The notes under the pieces are model-generated. The model searched no databases. It saw only the letters and a program-made list of their open reading frames with translations, and was not told the DNA's origin. DNA of 64,000 nt, taken from the NCBI GenBank assembly GCA_001770015.1, contig MEQB01000001.1, forward strand, positions 62,001 to 126,000, read 5' to 3'. Shown here piece by piece: positions 9,069 to 18,049 of the stretch. The position numbers and the translations under genes were made by a program. Each line of letters starts with the position of its first letter. The stretch's first letter is position 1. The DNA comes from Bdellovibrionales bacterium RIFOXYC1_FULL_37_79. Its GTDB lineage: Bacteria > Bdellovibrionota > Bacteriovoracia > Bacteriovoracales > Bacteriovoracaceae.

Positions 9069-10430
9069 TTACACAAATTCTCTGGGATAATTATATTTTC
9101 GAACGGATTCATCACAAAAATTTTTTGCCAGTTCCAAGAATTCTGACTCGTTTTTTTGAATTTGTTTTTTGGTAAAAATCAAAGCATGATCCTTACTATC
9201 TTTTAAATTGATAATGTAGTGGGTGAGAAATTTTCTAAGCTGGGGGGCAAAGGGGGTTTTTTTAATTTTGCCGGCCTGGATTTTGGCACTCCTTGATCGC
9301 AAGAACTGAATTAATTTTTTTTGGTGAGCCGGGTATCTGAAGATCAAGCATGATTTTTGGTGCAGGGACAAAATAGGATAGACAACATACTGTTCAGGAA
9401 CGAGGTGATTGGTGATAATAAAATCCCCGATGTCACGGCCGGAAATTTCTAGCATGTTTTTATCCAGGGTATCTTCTTTTCCAATAATGGAGTTGTCGGG
9501 AATTTTGTAATTATTCAAATGCTCTTTCCATAAAAAATTGGTGATTTCATTTCTTAACTCGTTGTCAATTTTGGTGAAATGATTATTAAGTTGCACCAGG
9601 CATTCCAGCAAGGAGCCATAAAGCTTGATGGAGATGGTTTTCCATGGGAGTTCGCTGGCATATTTTTTAATAAATTTTATTTCGTTTTCGCTGTGTTTGC
9701 AGGGGAGTGCCAGCAGTATGATGCCATTATCCCCTTTAAAGGTTATAAGGAAAGGGGAATTAAAGGATTGGAGTGAATTGGCCAACTTGGTTTTTTTTTC
9801 AGTTGATTTAATGTTGATCAGATCAAGTTCATATTTATTGCGAGGATAGTAAATATGGTTAATTTTGCTGATATCCTTGGCCATAAAAATATTGATGTAA
9901 GTAATTAAAAGTTCTGCCGTGGCCTTGGCATCATCCAAGGCCCGGTGTGCCTGCTTATGTTTTATCCCAAAAATTTTGCTCATATAGTTCAAGTTGGAGT
10001 TTAGCAGGTTGGGAATCAAGTGTTTGGTCATTAAGTTGGTGCAAAGACTTTTGTTGGCAAGTTCCTTTTTGCCAAGTCGCTTTAAAACAGAATTAAAAAA
10101 AGGAATATCAAAAGAAGTGTTATGGGCCACCAATATACTATTTCCCATAAAGGTTAAAATTTCCTCAATGACGTCTTGAATAAGCCGGGCATTTTCTACT
10201 TCTTTGGGACCTATCTGGGTGAGTTTTTGAATAAAATCAGGGATTTTAATTTCAGGTTGGATCAAATAATGTTTTTCATCCACAATTCTTAGATTTTCAA
10301 TCTTGACCAGCCCGATTTCGATAATTTTATCCTTGTCATGATTTCCCCCAGTGGTTTCCAGGTCAAATACGCAAAAAGAGAGCGCTTCAATTTCTTTTTT
10401 TACATTCTTAGCTTCAACACTTTTGATCAT
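9069..10430 (-). CDS. DnaQ-like 3'-5' exonuclease domain protein
   Basis: The N-terminal 180 residues form a DEDDh exonuclease of the DnaQ/PolC-epsilon type: ExoI FDLETTGG, ExoII VAHNTSFDIPFF and ExoIII HRALDDAKATAEL supply the acidic residues and the His of the two-metal site. The remaining 270 residues are unrecognised and have no nuclease motif I know. The ATG at 10430 has AAGGA 7 nt upstream and is my preferred start; ATG 10451, seven codons earlier, is possible. It is the last gene of the minus-strand nucleoside-salvage cluster, 38 nt after cdd. It could be a DNA polymerase III epsilon-like proofreader or a repair or nucleotide-scavenging nuclease; context fits scavenging but does not prove it. 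Confidence 0.85.
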   Translation of the reverse strand: MIKSVEAKNVKKEIEALSFCVFDLETTGGNHDKDKIIEIGLVKIENLRIVDEKHYLIQPEIKIPDFIQKLTQIGPKEVENARLIQDVIEEILTFMGNSILVAHNTSFDIPFFNSVLKRLGKKELANKSLCTNLMTKHLIPNLLNSNLNYMSKIFGIKHKQAHRALDDAKATAELLITYINIFMAKDISKINHIYYPRNKYELDLINIKSTEKKTKLANSLQSFNSPFLITFKGDNGIILLALPCKHSENEIKFIKKYASELPWKTISIKLYGSLLECLVQLNNHFTKIDNELRNEITNFLWKEHLNNYKIPDNSIIGKEDTLDKNMLEISGRDIGDFIITNHLVPEQYVVYPILSLHQKSCLIFRYPAHQKKLIQFLRSRSAKIQAGKIKKTPFAPQLRKFLTHYIINLKDSKDHALIFTKKQIQKNESEFLELAKNFCDESVRKYNYPREFV

Positions 10431-10468
10431 TCCAAAATCCTTATCAAACATTCGTCCGATTTTTTTAT

Positions 10469-10870
10469 TTATTTTAGTTTATCAGGAGTAAAGCTGGCCG
10501 GAAAAAGATCTTTAAACGGAATATTTTTCTCGTTGCCTTCCCTGTCTCCTATCGTAACGACCAGATCATCAGCGGCAAATTCACAAATAACCTGCCTGCA
10601 AAGACCGCATGGTGGCCATCCATCCCGGCTATATACATAAATTTTTTTTATTTTAGTTTCACCTTCACTAATTGCCTTGAGTACGGCCACTCGTTCTGCG
10701 CAGATAGTGGCACCATAACTGGCGTTTTCCACATTACATCCTGAGAAAATTTTTCCCGATTCCATTAAAACTGCCGAGCCAATTTGAAAATGTGAGTAAG
10801 GGGCGTGTGCTCTTGTCGATGCGTTTAAGGCAGTATCACGAAGCAGTTTATTGATATTTTCTTTGGTCAT
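10469..10870 (-). CDS. cdd: Cytidine deaminase
   Basis: Homotetrameric-type cytidine deaminase (133 aa) that converts cytidine and deoxycytidine to uridine and deoxyuridine. The zinc site is visible as CAE in GATICAERVAV and PCGLCRQV, giving three Cys ligands and the proton-shuttling Glu, and the substrate segment GCNVENASYG is intact. The length matches the short tetrameric family (about 130 aa). The start is an ATG with AGGA about 8 nt upstream, 2 nt after the punA stop. Together with PunA, DeoA and the nearby NupC-type transporter it forms a nucleoside salvage set. Confidence 0.95.
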   Translation of the reverse strand: MTKENINKLLRDTALNASTRAHAPYSHFQIGSAVLMESGKIFSGCNVENASYGATICAERVAVLKAISEGETKIKKIYVYSRDGWPPCGLCRQVICEFAADDLVVTIGDREGNEKNIPFKDLFPASFTPDKLK

Positions 10871-10872
10871 TA

Positions 10873-11691
10873 CTATTTTCCTATTTTGGCAATGGTCTTT
10901 AGTAATAAATTACTAAAGAGTTGCATAACTTTTTTGGCCTGATCTTTGACGTCGTCATGAGATAATTTTTCGTCTTTAATTCCGGCAGCCATGTTGGTGA
11001 TACAAGAAATACCACAAACTTTTACTCCTAGATGATTGGCGGCAATAACCTCTGGAACAGTACTCATCCCCACCATATCAGCGCCCAGTACTCTTAGCAT
11101 GTTAATTTCGGCAGGGGTTTCATAAGTTGGGCCTAGTAGGGCACAATAGACTCCAGCTTTTATTTCAAATCCCACTTCCTTGGCTGCTTCTTTTAAAATA
11201 GCTCGAAGGGCGGGATTATAGGCCCTGGTCATATCAGGAAAGCGAGGACCGAGTTCTTGAATATTAGGGCCTACCAGTGGATTGGTGCCAAGTAGATTAA
11301 TGTGGTCTTTGATATCCACTAAATCTCCTGGATTAAATTGATGATTGATACCACCGGCAGCGTTGGTAAGAATGAGATTTTCGATACCTAAAATGGAAAG
11401 TACCCTGATGGGAAAAACGATTTTATCCATCGGTACGCCCTCGTATCCGTGTGTGCGTCCTTGTAGTACCGCCACTGACACCCCTTCAATTTCCCCGAGA
11501 ATTAAACAACCTTCATGGCCTTCCACCGTAGTTGAGGTGAAAAATGGTATTTCAGAATAAGGAATTTTGGTTGAGTTGGTAATCGCATTAACAAAGGCTC
11601 CCAGTCCGGAACCCAGTACAATACCGATCTGGGGAATAGTGGGATAAATTTTTTGGATGTATTTAGCGGAAGTTTTTAATTGGCTGTACAT
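10873..11691 (-). CDS. punA: Purine nucleoside phosphorylase (trimeric family)
   Basis: Phosphorolyses purine nucleosides to free base and (deoxy)ribose-1-phosphate. Family motifs are all present: GSGLGAF near the N-terminus (phosphate site), LQGRTHGYEG, LTNAAGGINHQF, LLGPTYETPAEINML with the purine-binding Glu, and GMSTVPEVIAANHLG. At 272 residues it is the trimeric family-II type, not the hexameric DeoD type. The start ATG has GGAG 8 nt upstream, partly inside the end of deoA, so deoA-punA-cdd is one transcript with probable translational coupling. Likely substrates are guanosine and inosine; the exact preference cannot be read from the sequence. Confidence 0.95.
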   Translation of the reverse strand: MYSQLKTSAKYIQKIYPTIPQIGIVLGSGLGAFVNAITNSTKIPYSEIPFFTSTTVEGHEGCLILGEIEGVSVAVLQGRTHGYEGVPMDKIVFPIRVLSILGIENLILTNAAGGINHQFNPGDLVDIKDHINLLGTNPLVGPNIQELGPRFPDMTRAYNPALRAILKEAAKEVGFEIKAGVYCALLGPTYETPAEINMLRVLGADMVGMSTVPEVIAANHLGVKVCGISCITNMAAGIKDEKLSHDDVKDQAKKVMQLFSNLLLKTIAKIGK

Positions 11692-11692
11692 T

Positions 11693-13066
11693 TTATTTGC
11701 TCCAATTGATCTTGGTTTCCATAATAAGTGGGGTCATCTGCTTGGGTTTCGTTGATTTTATAACGACATACTCGTTTTGGTATTTATGACAGATGGCCTG
11801 CGCTATTTCTTGTTGATGATCGTGATAATAAAGACTGGCCAGGGAATGATCCTTGGTGACTTTGTCACCAAGTTTTTTATGGACAATTATACCTACTGCA
11901 AAATCAATTTTGTCCGTAGATTTTTTTCTTCCTCCCCCTAGATCGACTAGGCTGAGTCCAATTCCAATGCCGTCCATTTGATTAAGGTATCCGCTTTGGG
12001 GGGCTTTTATTTCCATGATGTTACTGGCCACCGGGAATTTAGTGTAGTCGTCAATATAATCCCCTGATCCTCCCTGGGAAATAATTAATTCCCGGAATTT
12101 TGCCAAGGCTTTTCCATTGCTAATAGAATTTTTGGCCATTTTTATGCCGGTCTCCAAGGTTTTGCTTAGCCCTGCTAGGTAAATCATTCCCCCGGCGAGG
12201 GATACGGATAAATGGGTCAAATCTTTTGGGCCTTTGCCTTTAAGGGTTTCGATACACTCAATTATCTCCAGGCTATTTCCCACGGCATTTCCCAGTGGTT
12301 GATTCATATCGGTAAGCATGGTGATAATATTTTTGTTAAATCGAAGGGCCGTGTTACGAATACTTTTGGCCAGGGCACGGGCCTCCTTTAGGTTTTTCAT
12401 AAAAGCGCCGCTTCCAGTTTTAATATCCATGACAATACCACTGGTACCTTCAGCCAGTTTTTTACTCATGATGGAAGCTGTAATGAGGGGAATGGATTCA
12501 ACGGTGGCAGTAACGTCTCGAAGGGCATAAATTTTTTTATCTGCCGGGGCGATATCCTTGGTCTGGCCGATTAACACAATATTGGTTTGATCCAAATTGT
12601 GTTGAAGCTGATCGAGGCTTAGAGATGTATTAAAGTTTTCAATACATTCAATCTTATCCACCGTTCCTCCGGTGTGGCCCAGCCCCCTGCCTGCAATCAT
12701 AGGCACCTTAACTCCGCAGGAGGCGGCAATGGGGCCTAAGATAAATGAGGTTTTATCACCCACTCCACCAGTGGAGTGTTTATCGATAACTTTTTGATCA
12801 TTGAAGTTTAAAACTTGGCCTGAATAGAGCATGGCATCAGTGAGAAATTTGGTTTCTTCCACGCTCATATCTTTTAAATAAATGGCCATAAGCAAGGCTG
12901 CCATCTGATAGTCAGGAATATCACCTGACGTGTATGAGTTGATAAACCATTCAATTTCTCCCTTGGTAAGTTCTTTTCCATCCCGTTTTTTTTGGATTAT
13001 TTGGTAAGGAGAATAATTAAAACCTTCAAGTTTTATGTTTGAATCTTTTATCATTTCTTGACTCAT
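11693..13066 (-). CDS. deoA: Thymidine / pyrimidine-nucleoside phosphorylase
   Basis: Cleaves thymidine, deoxyuridine and perhaps uridine with phosphate. Motifs: IIQKKRDGKELT at the start of the helical domain, IPDYQMAALLMAIY, the phosphate-binding KHSTGGVGDKTS, RGLGHTGGT, the pyrimidine site LRDVTATVESIPLITASIMSKK, and a C-terminal domain with LGGGR. The start is uncertain: in-frame ATGs at 13099, 13066 and 13054 all lack a clear ribosome site. I chose 13066 because the earlier 11 codons look unrelated to the family. First gene of the deoA-punA-cdd cluster. E. coli-type DeoA and Pdp-type enzymes are hard to tell apart by eye. Confidence 0.92.
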   Translation of the reverse strand: MSQEMIKDSNIKLEGFNYSPYQIIQKKRDGKELTKGEIEWFINSYTSGDIPDYQMAALLMAIYLKDMSVEETKFLTDAMLYSGQVLNFNDQKVIDKHSTGGVGDKTSFILGPIAASCGVKVPMIAGRGLGHTGGTVDKIECIENFNTSLSLDQLQHNLDQTNIVLIGQTKDIAPADKKIYALRDVTATVESIPLITASIMSKKLAEGTSGIVMDIKTGSGAFMKNLKEARALAKSIRNTALRFNKNIITMLTDMNQPLGNAVGNSLEIIECIETLKGKGPKDLTHLSVSLAGGMIYLAGLSKTLETGIKMAKNSISNGKALAKFRELIISQGGSGDYIDDYTKFPVASNIMEIKAPQSGYLNQMDGIGIGLSLVDLGGGRKKSTDKIDFAVGIIVHKKLGDKVTKDHSLASLYYHDHQQEIAQAICHKYQNEYVVIKSTKPKQMTPLIMETKINWSK

Positions 13067-13155
13067 TATTAAAAAAAAAGCATTGTTTAAGTATGTCATT
13101 ATAATTTTATAAACCTAAAGTTCAAGTAATTACTTTTGGTTTTATAGGGGTAAAG

Positions 13156-13617
13156 GTGAGGTTAAAGATATTTATGAAAAGATTGATGCACTCAGTAAGG
13201 TGGATGGTTATATTAGGTATGGGTTTGGGGTATGTTCTAAACTCTAGTGCTCAAGAGCAAAGCGGGGGAAATGATCTTATAAAAGATAGTGTGACAGATC
13301 TTTCAATTGTGGTGGCGGCAGGGGTGACTGGTGCCATTATTGGGATATCAACACTCCCTTTTGTAGAAGAGCCTAAGGAACATTTAAATAATATTTTGAT
13401 AGGTGGGTCTATTGGGATTATTCTGGGAGTTGGCTTTGTAGCTTATTCCCAGGCCATGAAAGGAAGATCAACCTTTCAAACGGTGGATGGGCCTTATGAA
13501 AAGTTTGATACCCGTGAAAGATACTCCTGGCATCAGGTCAATCATCAACAGGCTGCCAAGTATTTATCGCCGGGAGATCGTGATATATCTGCGCTTAATT
13601 ATTTATTCACTTTCTAA
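13156..13617 (+). CDS. Hypothetical inner-membrane protein (153 aa)
   Basis: Unrecognised. It begins with a signal peptide or anchor (RWMVILGMGLGYVLNSSAQE; possible cleavage after the alanine of SSA) and has two further glycine-rich hydrophobic stretches at about 50-68 and 80-98. The polar C-terminal 50 residues end in NYLFTF. GTG 13156 has AGGGG 5 nt upstream and is taken as the start; ATG 13174 is an alternative. It is the first plus-strand gene after the divergent deoA operon and lies 16 nt before the glycosyltransferase. A membrane location is likely; no function can be assigned. Confidence 0.65.
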   Translation: MRLKIFMKRLMHSVRWMVILGMGLGYVLNSSAQEQSGGNDLIKDSVTDLSIVVAAGVTGAIIGISTLPFVEEPKEHLNNILIGGSIGIILGVGFVAYSQAMKGRSTFQTVDGPYEKFDTRERYSWHQVNHQQAAKYLSPGDRDISALNYLFTF

Positions 13618-13633
13618 TTGGGAATGATTGATC

Positions 13634-14599
13634 ATGAAAATTCTTTTTAAGCATGATGGCGTTTTGCCAGTTAAAAGATATGGAGGGACGGAGCGGATTA
13701 TTTACTGGCTTATGAAACACTTGGTTAAGCTTGGACATGAAGTGGTTTTGATTGGAAATCCAAAAAGTGAAGTTGAGAAAGACGGTATAAAGCTCATAAA
13801 AAATAATTTGGTGAAGGATTGGCGAACCTTGATTCCAAGCGATATTGATTTGATTCATCTTTTTTATTCTCCCCATTTGGAAATGGATTTTCCGCTTTTG
13901 GTGACGATAGAGGGAAATGGGATACCTGGAGAAGAATTTCATATTAATACGGTCTTTGTCTCACAAAATCATGCGCAAAATCATAGTGGCCATGAATTTG
14001 TTTACAATGGACTTGATTTTGATGAGTATCCTTATCATCCTAAAAAAGATAAAGCTTGGAAGGATTTTTTATTTTTGGCCAAGGCCAATTGGAAGGTTAA
14101 AAATCTCAACCATTGTATTAAAGCATGTAAAAATGCCAAAAAAAATCTGCATATCGCAGGTGGAAAAAAATTTTCTTTTTCCAGCAAAATAAAATCTTAT
14201 GGAATGGTTAATCAAGAAAAAAAACGGGAACTGCTTGGGCTAGTGGATGCACTTTTATGGCCGGTCAGATGGCATGAACCTTTTGGGATAGCGATTATTG
14301 AAGCCTTTGCCTTTGGGGTGCCGGTTATTGGTTCACCCTACGGTAGTTTAAAAGAGCTGATCACCAAAGAGACGGGATTTATCTGTAATAATTTTAGCGA
14401 ATTTAAAGATAGGATCGCAACATCTCATCAATTTAACTCAGATCAGATTCGACACATGGTGGAGAGCAAATACTCGGTGGCAGTGATGACCGAGAAATAT
14501 CTGGACTATTATAAAAGGGTCATCAGAGGTGAAAATCTCAATCCGCAAAGACCGCATTATGTGGGGACTATTCATCCGGAAGAGTTGCTGGCTTTTTAA
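13634..14599 (+). CDS. GT4-family glycosyltransferase
   Basis: GT-B fold glycosyltransferase, 321 residues from ATG 13634. The N-terminal nucleotide has KHDGVLPVKRYGGTERIIYW, typical of GT4 enzymes that act on a lipid or glycan acceptor, and the C-terminal half has the donor-binding E-x7-E type motif in HEPFGIAIIEAFAFGVPVIG followed by YGSLKELI. The middle is short for the family. The donor is probably a nucleotide sugar and the acceptor unknown. A GGGA about 10 nt upstream supports the ATG. Neighbours (a small membrane protein and a nucleoside transporter) do not indicate a polysaccharide cluster. Confidence 0.85.
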   Translation: MKILFKHDGVLPVKRYGGTERIIYWLMKHLVKLGHEVVLIGNPKSEVEKDGIKLIKNNLVKDWRTLIPSDIDLIHLFYSPHLEMDFPLLVTIEGNGIPGEEFHINTVFVSQNHAQNHSGHEFVYNGLDFDEYPYHPKKDKAWKDFLFLAKANWKVKNLNHCIKACKNAKKNLHIAGGKKFSFSSKIKSYGMVNQEKKRELLGLVDALLWPVRWHEPFGIAIIEAFAFGVPVIGSPYGSLKELITKETGFICNNFSEFKDRIATSHQFNSDQIRHMVESKYSVAVMTEKYLDYYKRVIRGENLNPQRPHYVGTIHPEELLAF

Positions 14600-14628
14600 T
14601 CCTTTATCATTCATAAATAAATTGATAA

Positions 14629-14648
14629 CCTCCATTTTTTATTGGAGG
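14629..14648 (+). promoter_or_regulatory. Hairpin covering the nupC ribosome-binding site
   Basis: CCTCCA (14629-14634) pairs perfectly with TGGAGG (14643-14648) across an 8-nt AT-only loop. The GGAGG of the second arm is the Shine-Dalgarno sequence of the transporter gene starting at 14653. Folding would hide the ribosome site; that it controls translation is inference. No U-run follows, so it is not an obvious terminator. Confidence 0.4.
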
Positions 14649-14652
14649 AAAA

Positions 14653-15867
14653 ATGGAAAGGTTCATTTCATTTGTTGGCCTGCTGGTAATGGTTCTTATT
14701 GCATTCCTACTTAGTGATAATAAGAAAAAAATTTATTGGAAACTAGTGATCGGCGGGATTATTTTACAGTTCATGTTTGGAGTTATCATTTTAAAAACCA
14801 GTTTTGGGGCAATGGTTTTTCAGTGGGCCACTAGCTTTTTTAATGCTATTTTGTCCTTCACTAATCATGGCACTAATTTTGTCTTTGGCCCCCTTAATGA
14901 CTACACGAAAATTGGTTTTGTGTTTGCCATCTCCGTTTTGCCAGTCATTTTATTTATGAGCACCCTGATGAGTATTCTCTATCATTTGGGGGTTATGCAA
15001 AAAGTTATTCAAGCTACCGCATGGATTATGGTAAAAGTACTTGGTACATCTGGAGGAGAATCATTGGCTGCAGCCGCAAATATTTTTGTAGGGCAAACTG
15101 AAGCACCACTAGTTATAAAACCTTATATATCAAAAATGACTCGCTCAGAACTTCTTGCCCTCATGACTGGAGGGATGGCAACCGTGGCAGGCAGTGTGCT
15201 GGGGGTCTATGTGAAGATGGGGGTGAGTGCCGGACATTTGCTGGCCGCTTCAGTTATGTCGGCACCTGCCAGTTTGGTTTGTGCCAAATTAATGATTCCG
15301 GAGACCGAAGAATCAGTAACCAAAGGACAAGTGAACATTAATCTACCAAAAAACTCGGTTAATATTATTGATGCAGCGACGATTGGTGCGATCGATGGGC
15401 TTAAACTGGCCTTAAACGTTTTAGCCATGCTGTTGGTTTTTATTTCCCTAGTGGCGTTGTTTAACGGAGTTCTCAGCTTTGTGGGTGGAATTTTTGGCCA
15501 TCAGGAGTTGAGCCTAGAACTTATTACAGGATATCTTTTTTTTCCGATAGCATGGATAATGGGAGTACCAGGTCATGATTCCTTGATTGTGGGAGGGCTT
15601 CTTGGGAAAAAACTGATCTTAAATGAGTTTGTTGCCTATCAGGATTTGCAAACTTATATGAAGGATTTGTCTCCCAGGGCAGTGGTTATCGCAACATATG
15701 CTTTGTGTGGATTTGCCAATTTTGGTTCCATAGGCATACAGGTTGGGGGCATTGGTTCACTGGCCCCTGAAAGATCCCGTGATCTAGCAAGGCTTGGAGT
15801 AAAGAGTCTGATAGCCGGAACCCTTGCCTGCTTGATGACGGCTTGTATTGCTGGAATTTTAATATAA
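14653..15867 (+). CDS. nupC: CNT-family nucleoside transporter
   Basis: Concentrative nucleoside transporter that imports nucleosides with a cation (H+ or Na+). The family signature is clear: GGESLAAAANIFVGQTEAPL, KMTRSELLALMTGGMATVAGSVLG and the C-terminal GHDSLIVGGLLGKKLILNEF. About eight to ten hydrophobic segments span 404 residues, the usual bacterial CNT length. ATG 14653 has GGAGG 4 nt upstream, and that GGAGG lies in a possible hairpin. It sits across from the divergent deoA-punA-cdd operon, so uptake and breakdown of nucleosides are encoded together. That would suit a bacterium feeding on nucleic acids, for example from prey. Confidence 0.95.
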   Translation: MERFISFVGLLVMVLIAFLLSDNKKKIYWKLVIGGIILQFMFGVIILKTSFGAMVFQWATSFFNAILSFTNHGTNFVFGPLNDYTKIGFVFAISVLPVILFMSTLMSILYHLGVMQKVIQATAWIMVKVLGTSGGESLAAAANIFVGQTEAPLVIKPYISKMTRSELLALMTGGMATVAGSVLGVYVKMGVSAGHLLAASVMSAPASLVCAKLMIPETEESVTKGQVNINLPKNSVNIIDAATIGAIDGLKLALNVLAMLLVFISLVALFNGVLSFVGGIFGHQELSLELITGYLFFPIAWIMGVPGHDSLIVGGLLGKKLILNEFVAYQDLQTYMKDLSPRAVVIATYALCGFANFGSIGIQVGGIGSLAPERSRDLARLGVKSLIAGTLACLMTACIAGILI

Positions 15868-15894
15868 TAAAATTTTTTTAAGGATAGATAAACC

Positions 15895-17478
15895 ATGCCA
15901 AAAGAACTGATTATTAACCAGACTTTAAATGAATGTAGAGCGGCTTTAATTGAAAATGGGGAAATTCTTGATTACTTAATGGAAAGTGGGGAGAAAATTG
16001 ATGCCAGTGCTCCTAAAGTTGGCAGTATTTATAAAGGGAAAGTCATTCGGGTGCTTCCTGGAATGCAGTCTTGCTTTGTTGATATTGGCCATGAAAAGGC
16101 AGCTTTTTTGTATGTGGATGATGCCTATCTTCCAACGCTTGTTGAACAAAGAGAAATGATTGAGAAGGCCAAAAAATTTCAAGAAGAAAATCGTTTTAAG
16201 AAAATTGGTGAGATTATACCTGACGAATTTTCAACCTTAAGTGAAACGGTGGATATGAGGTTTCGTCAAGATGTGAGTATTGAATCATTTATGAAAGAGG
16301 GGGATGAGATATTGGTTCAGGTTGCCAAAGAACCTATTTCCACCAAAGGTGCCCGGGTGACCAGACAAATAACCATAGCTGGTCGGTATGTGGTTTTCAT
16401 GCCCATGATCGAACATACTGGTGTTTCTCGTAGAATTGAAAATGAAAAAGAGCGGGATCGATTAAAAGAAATTTTGGAAACGATCCGTCCGGAAGGAACC
16501 GGTATTATCGCCAGAACGGTGGCAGACGGCCAATCTTATAAAACGCTCAAGAATGATTACAACATGCTGGTTAAAATATGGAAGGAAATCCAAAAGAAGG
16601 ATGAAAAAACCAAGGCTGGAACTTGTATTTACGAAGATATGAATTTTATTCAAAGGGTGCTTCGGGATATTACCGACGAGGATGTTTTTCAGATATGGGT
16701 TGATTCCAAGGATAACTTTCGAGAGGTGGATAAGTTTACCACCAAGTATCTTCCCAAAATGAAAAGTAAATGTAAGCTCTATGATTCCGAGGTTCCTATC
16801 TTTGAACATTATGGAATAGATTTGGAAATTGAGCGGGCCTTGGCCAATAAAGTTTTTTTGAAGTCAGGGGGCTCGATTAATATTGATCAAACCGAAGCCT
16901 TGGTTTCCATTGATGTCAACACCGGAAAATATGTTGGTAAAAAAACCCTGGAAGAAACCATCGTAAAAACCAATTTGGAAGCTGTTAAGGAAATTACCTA
17001 TCAACTTCGTCTTCGAAATTGTGGTGGAATTATCATTATTGATTTTATCGATATGGAAAATGAGGAGCATCGCAACTCCGTTTATAATGCTTTACTGGAA
17101 GCCTTGAAAAAAGACCGATCCAAAACCAATGTTCTTCCTATCTCGGGCCTAGGCCTTGTGGAGATGACCAGAAAACGCACCAGGGATACGTTGACCCGGC
17201 TGATGTGTGAGCCATGCCCTTACTGCGAAGGAACCGGCAAGGTAAAGTCAACCCTTACGGTATGCCACGAACTTATCCGGGAGCTTGTGAAGGTATTGAA
17301 GAAAACACAGGCCACCAGTGTCTATATCTATACTCATCCCGAGGTAACCGCCCGCTTATGTAGCGAAGATTTGGGGATCATTGAAAGCCTGGAAGAAGCC
17401 TACGGAAAAAATCTTTTAATCCGCTCGGAAAATGGTTATCACATTGAGCAGTACGAGATTTTTGCGCAGGAAGGATAA
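15895..17478 (+). CDS. rng: Ribonuclease G/E family endoribonuclease
   Basis: Single-strand-specific endoribonuclease used in rRNA maturation and mRNA turnover. An S1 RNA-binding domain (about 36-135, starting GSIYKGKVIRVLPGMQSCFVDIG, 23 residues in all) contains an insertion of roughly 40 residues around 85-125. The catalytic core follows with RRIENEKERDRL, the DNase-I-like segment EALVSIDVNTGK (first catalytic Asp), IIIIDFIDM (second) and the zinc link CEPCPYCEGTG. The length of 527 aa and absence of a long C-terminal tail favour RNase G over RNase E; there is no degradosome scaffold. AAGGA precedes ATG 15895. Confidence 0.95.
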   Translation: MPKELIINQTLNECRAALIENGEILDYLMESGEKIDASAPKVGSIYKGKVIRVLPGMQSCFVDIGHEKAAFLYVDDAYLPTLVEQREMIEKAKKFQEENRFKKIGEIIPDEFSTLSETVDMRFRQDVSIESFMKEGDEILVQVAKEPISTKGARVTRQITIAGRYVVFMPMIEHTGVSRRIENEKERDRLKEILETIRPEGTGIIARTVADGQSYKTLKNDYNMLVKIWKEIQKKDEKTKAGTCIYEDMNFIQRVLRDITDEDVFQIWVDSKDNFREVDKFTTKYLPKMKSKCKLYDSEVPIFEHYGIDLEIERALANKVFLKSGGSINIDQTEALVSIDVNTGKYVGKKTLEETIVKTNLEAVKEITYQLRLRNCGGIIIIDFIDMENEEHRNSVYNALLEALKKDRSKTNVLPISGLGLVEMTRKRTRDTLTRLMCEPCPYCEGTGKVKSTLTVCHELIRELVKVLKKTQATSVYIYTHPEVTARLCSEDLGIIESLEEAYGKNLLIRSENGYHIEQYEIFAQEG

Positions 17479-17518
17479 TGAAGCCGTTTGGATTAAATGG
17501 TACATAAACTGGAAGTCA

Positions 17519-18046
17519 ATGAATCAAAGAAAAACCAAGAAATGGAATGATTATGAGGTAGATTTTTATCTTCAGGATACATGGATTTGGGCATTGAACC
17601 AATTTCCAAACGCAAAACTATGCAATATTTGTTCAGGACATGAAATAAAAGAAATGACCACTCTTGGAGGCGATCAATATCCAGGGATGGTGTTGAAGTT
17701 GGAAATCCCTAAAGAAAATAAGGAAACATTTTTATCTCAGACATTGGTTATCACAGAAAAGCTTAATCAAATTAATGATACCTGGGCAGAAGTTGAGTGG
17801 CATTTTTCTAGCGATAGTATTATTGAGCAAGATTATAGTGGGTCAAGATATTTTAAAGATTTCCAAGGGCAAGTGGAATTGCCCACCAATATCATGATTA
17901 ATGGCGTAGGGAAAATTCATTCGGGTAGGGTTGAAAGTATTAACTTACGAATAAAATCTAAGCTTCATTTTTGTGAAAAAAATTTTGATGCAATTAACTG
18001 CTGGTGGGAGAACTTGATAGTCCACCTTAAAATCATATTTGGTTAA
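17519..18046 (+). CDS. Hypothetical protein (175 aa)
   Basis: Unrecognised soluble protein. The open frame extends upstream into the end of rng, but the likely start is ATG 17519, 40 nt after the rng stop, with GGAAG close upstream. Visible features are many tryptophans, a CNICSGHE segment that could bind a metal, and a C-terminal stretch INCWWENLIVHLKIIFG that is mildly hydrophobic. There is no signal peptide. It converges on the epimerase gene with 3 nt between stops. Codon use looks like that of its neighbours. No function is proposed. Confidence 0.55.
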   Translation: MNQRKTKKWNDYEVDFYLQDTWIWALNQFPNAKLCNICSGHEIKEMTTLGGDQYPGMVLKLEIPKENKETFLSQTLVITEKLNQINDTWAEVEWHFSSDSIIEQDYSGSRYFKDFQGQVELPTNIMINGVGKIHSGRVESINLRIKSKLHFCEKNFDAINCWWENLIVHLKIIFG

Positions 18047-18049
18047 CTT

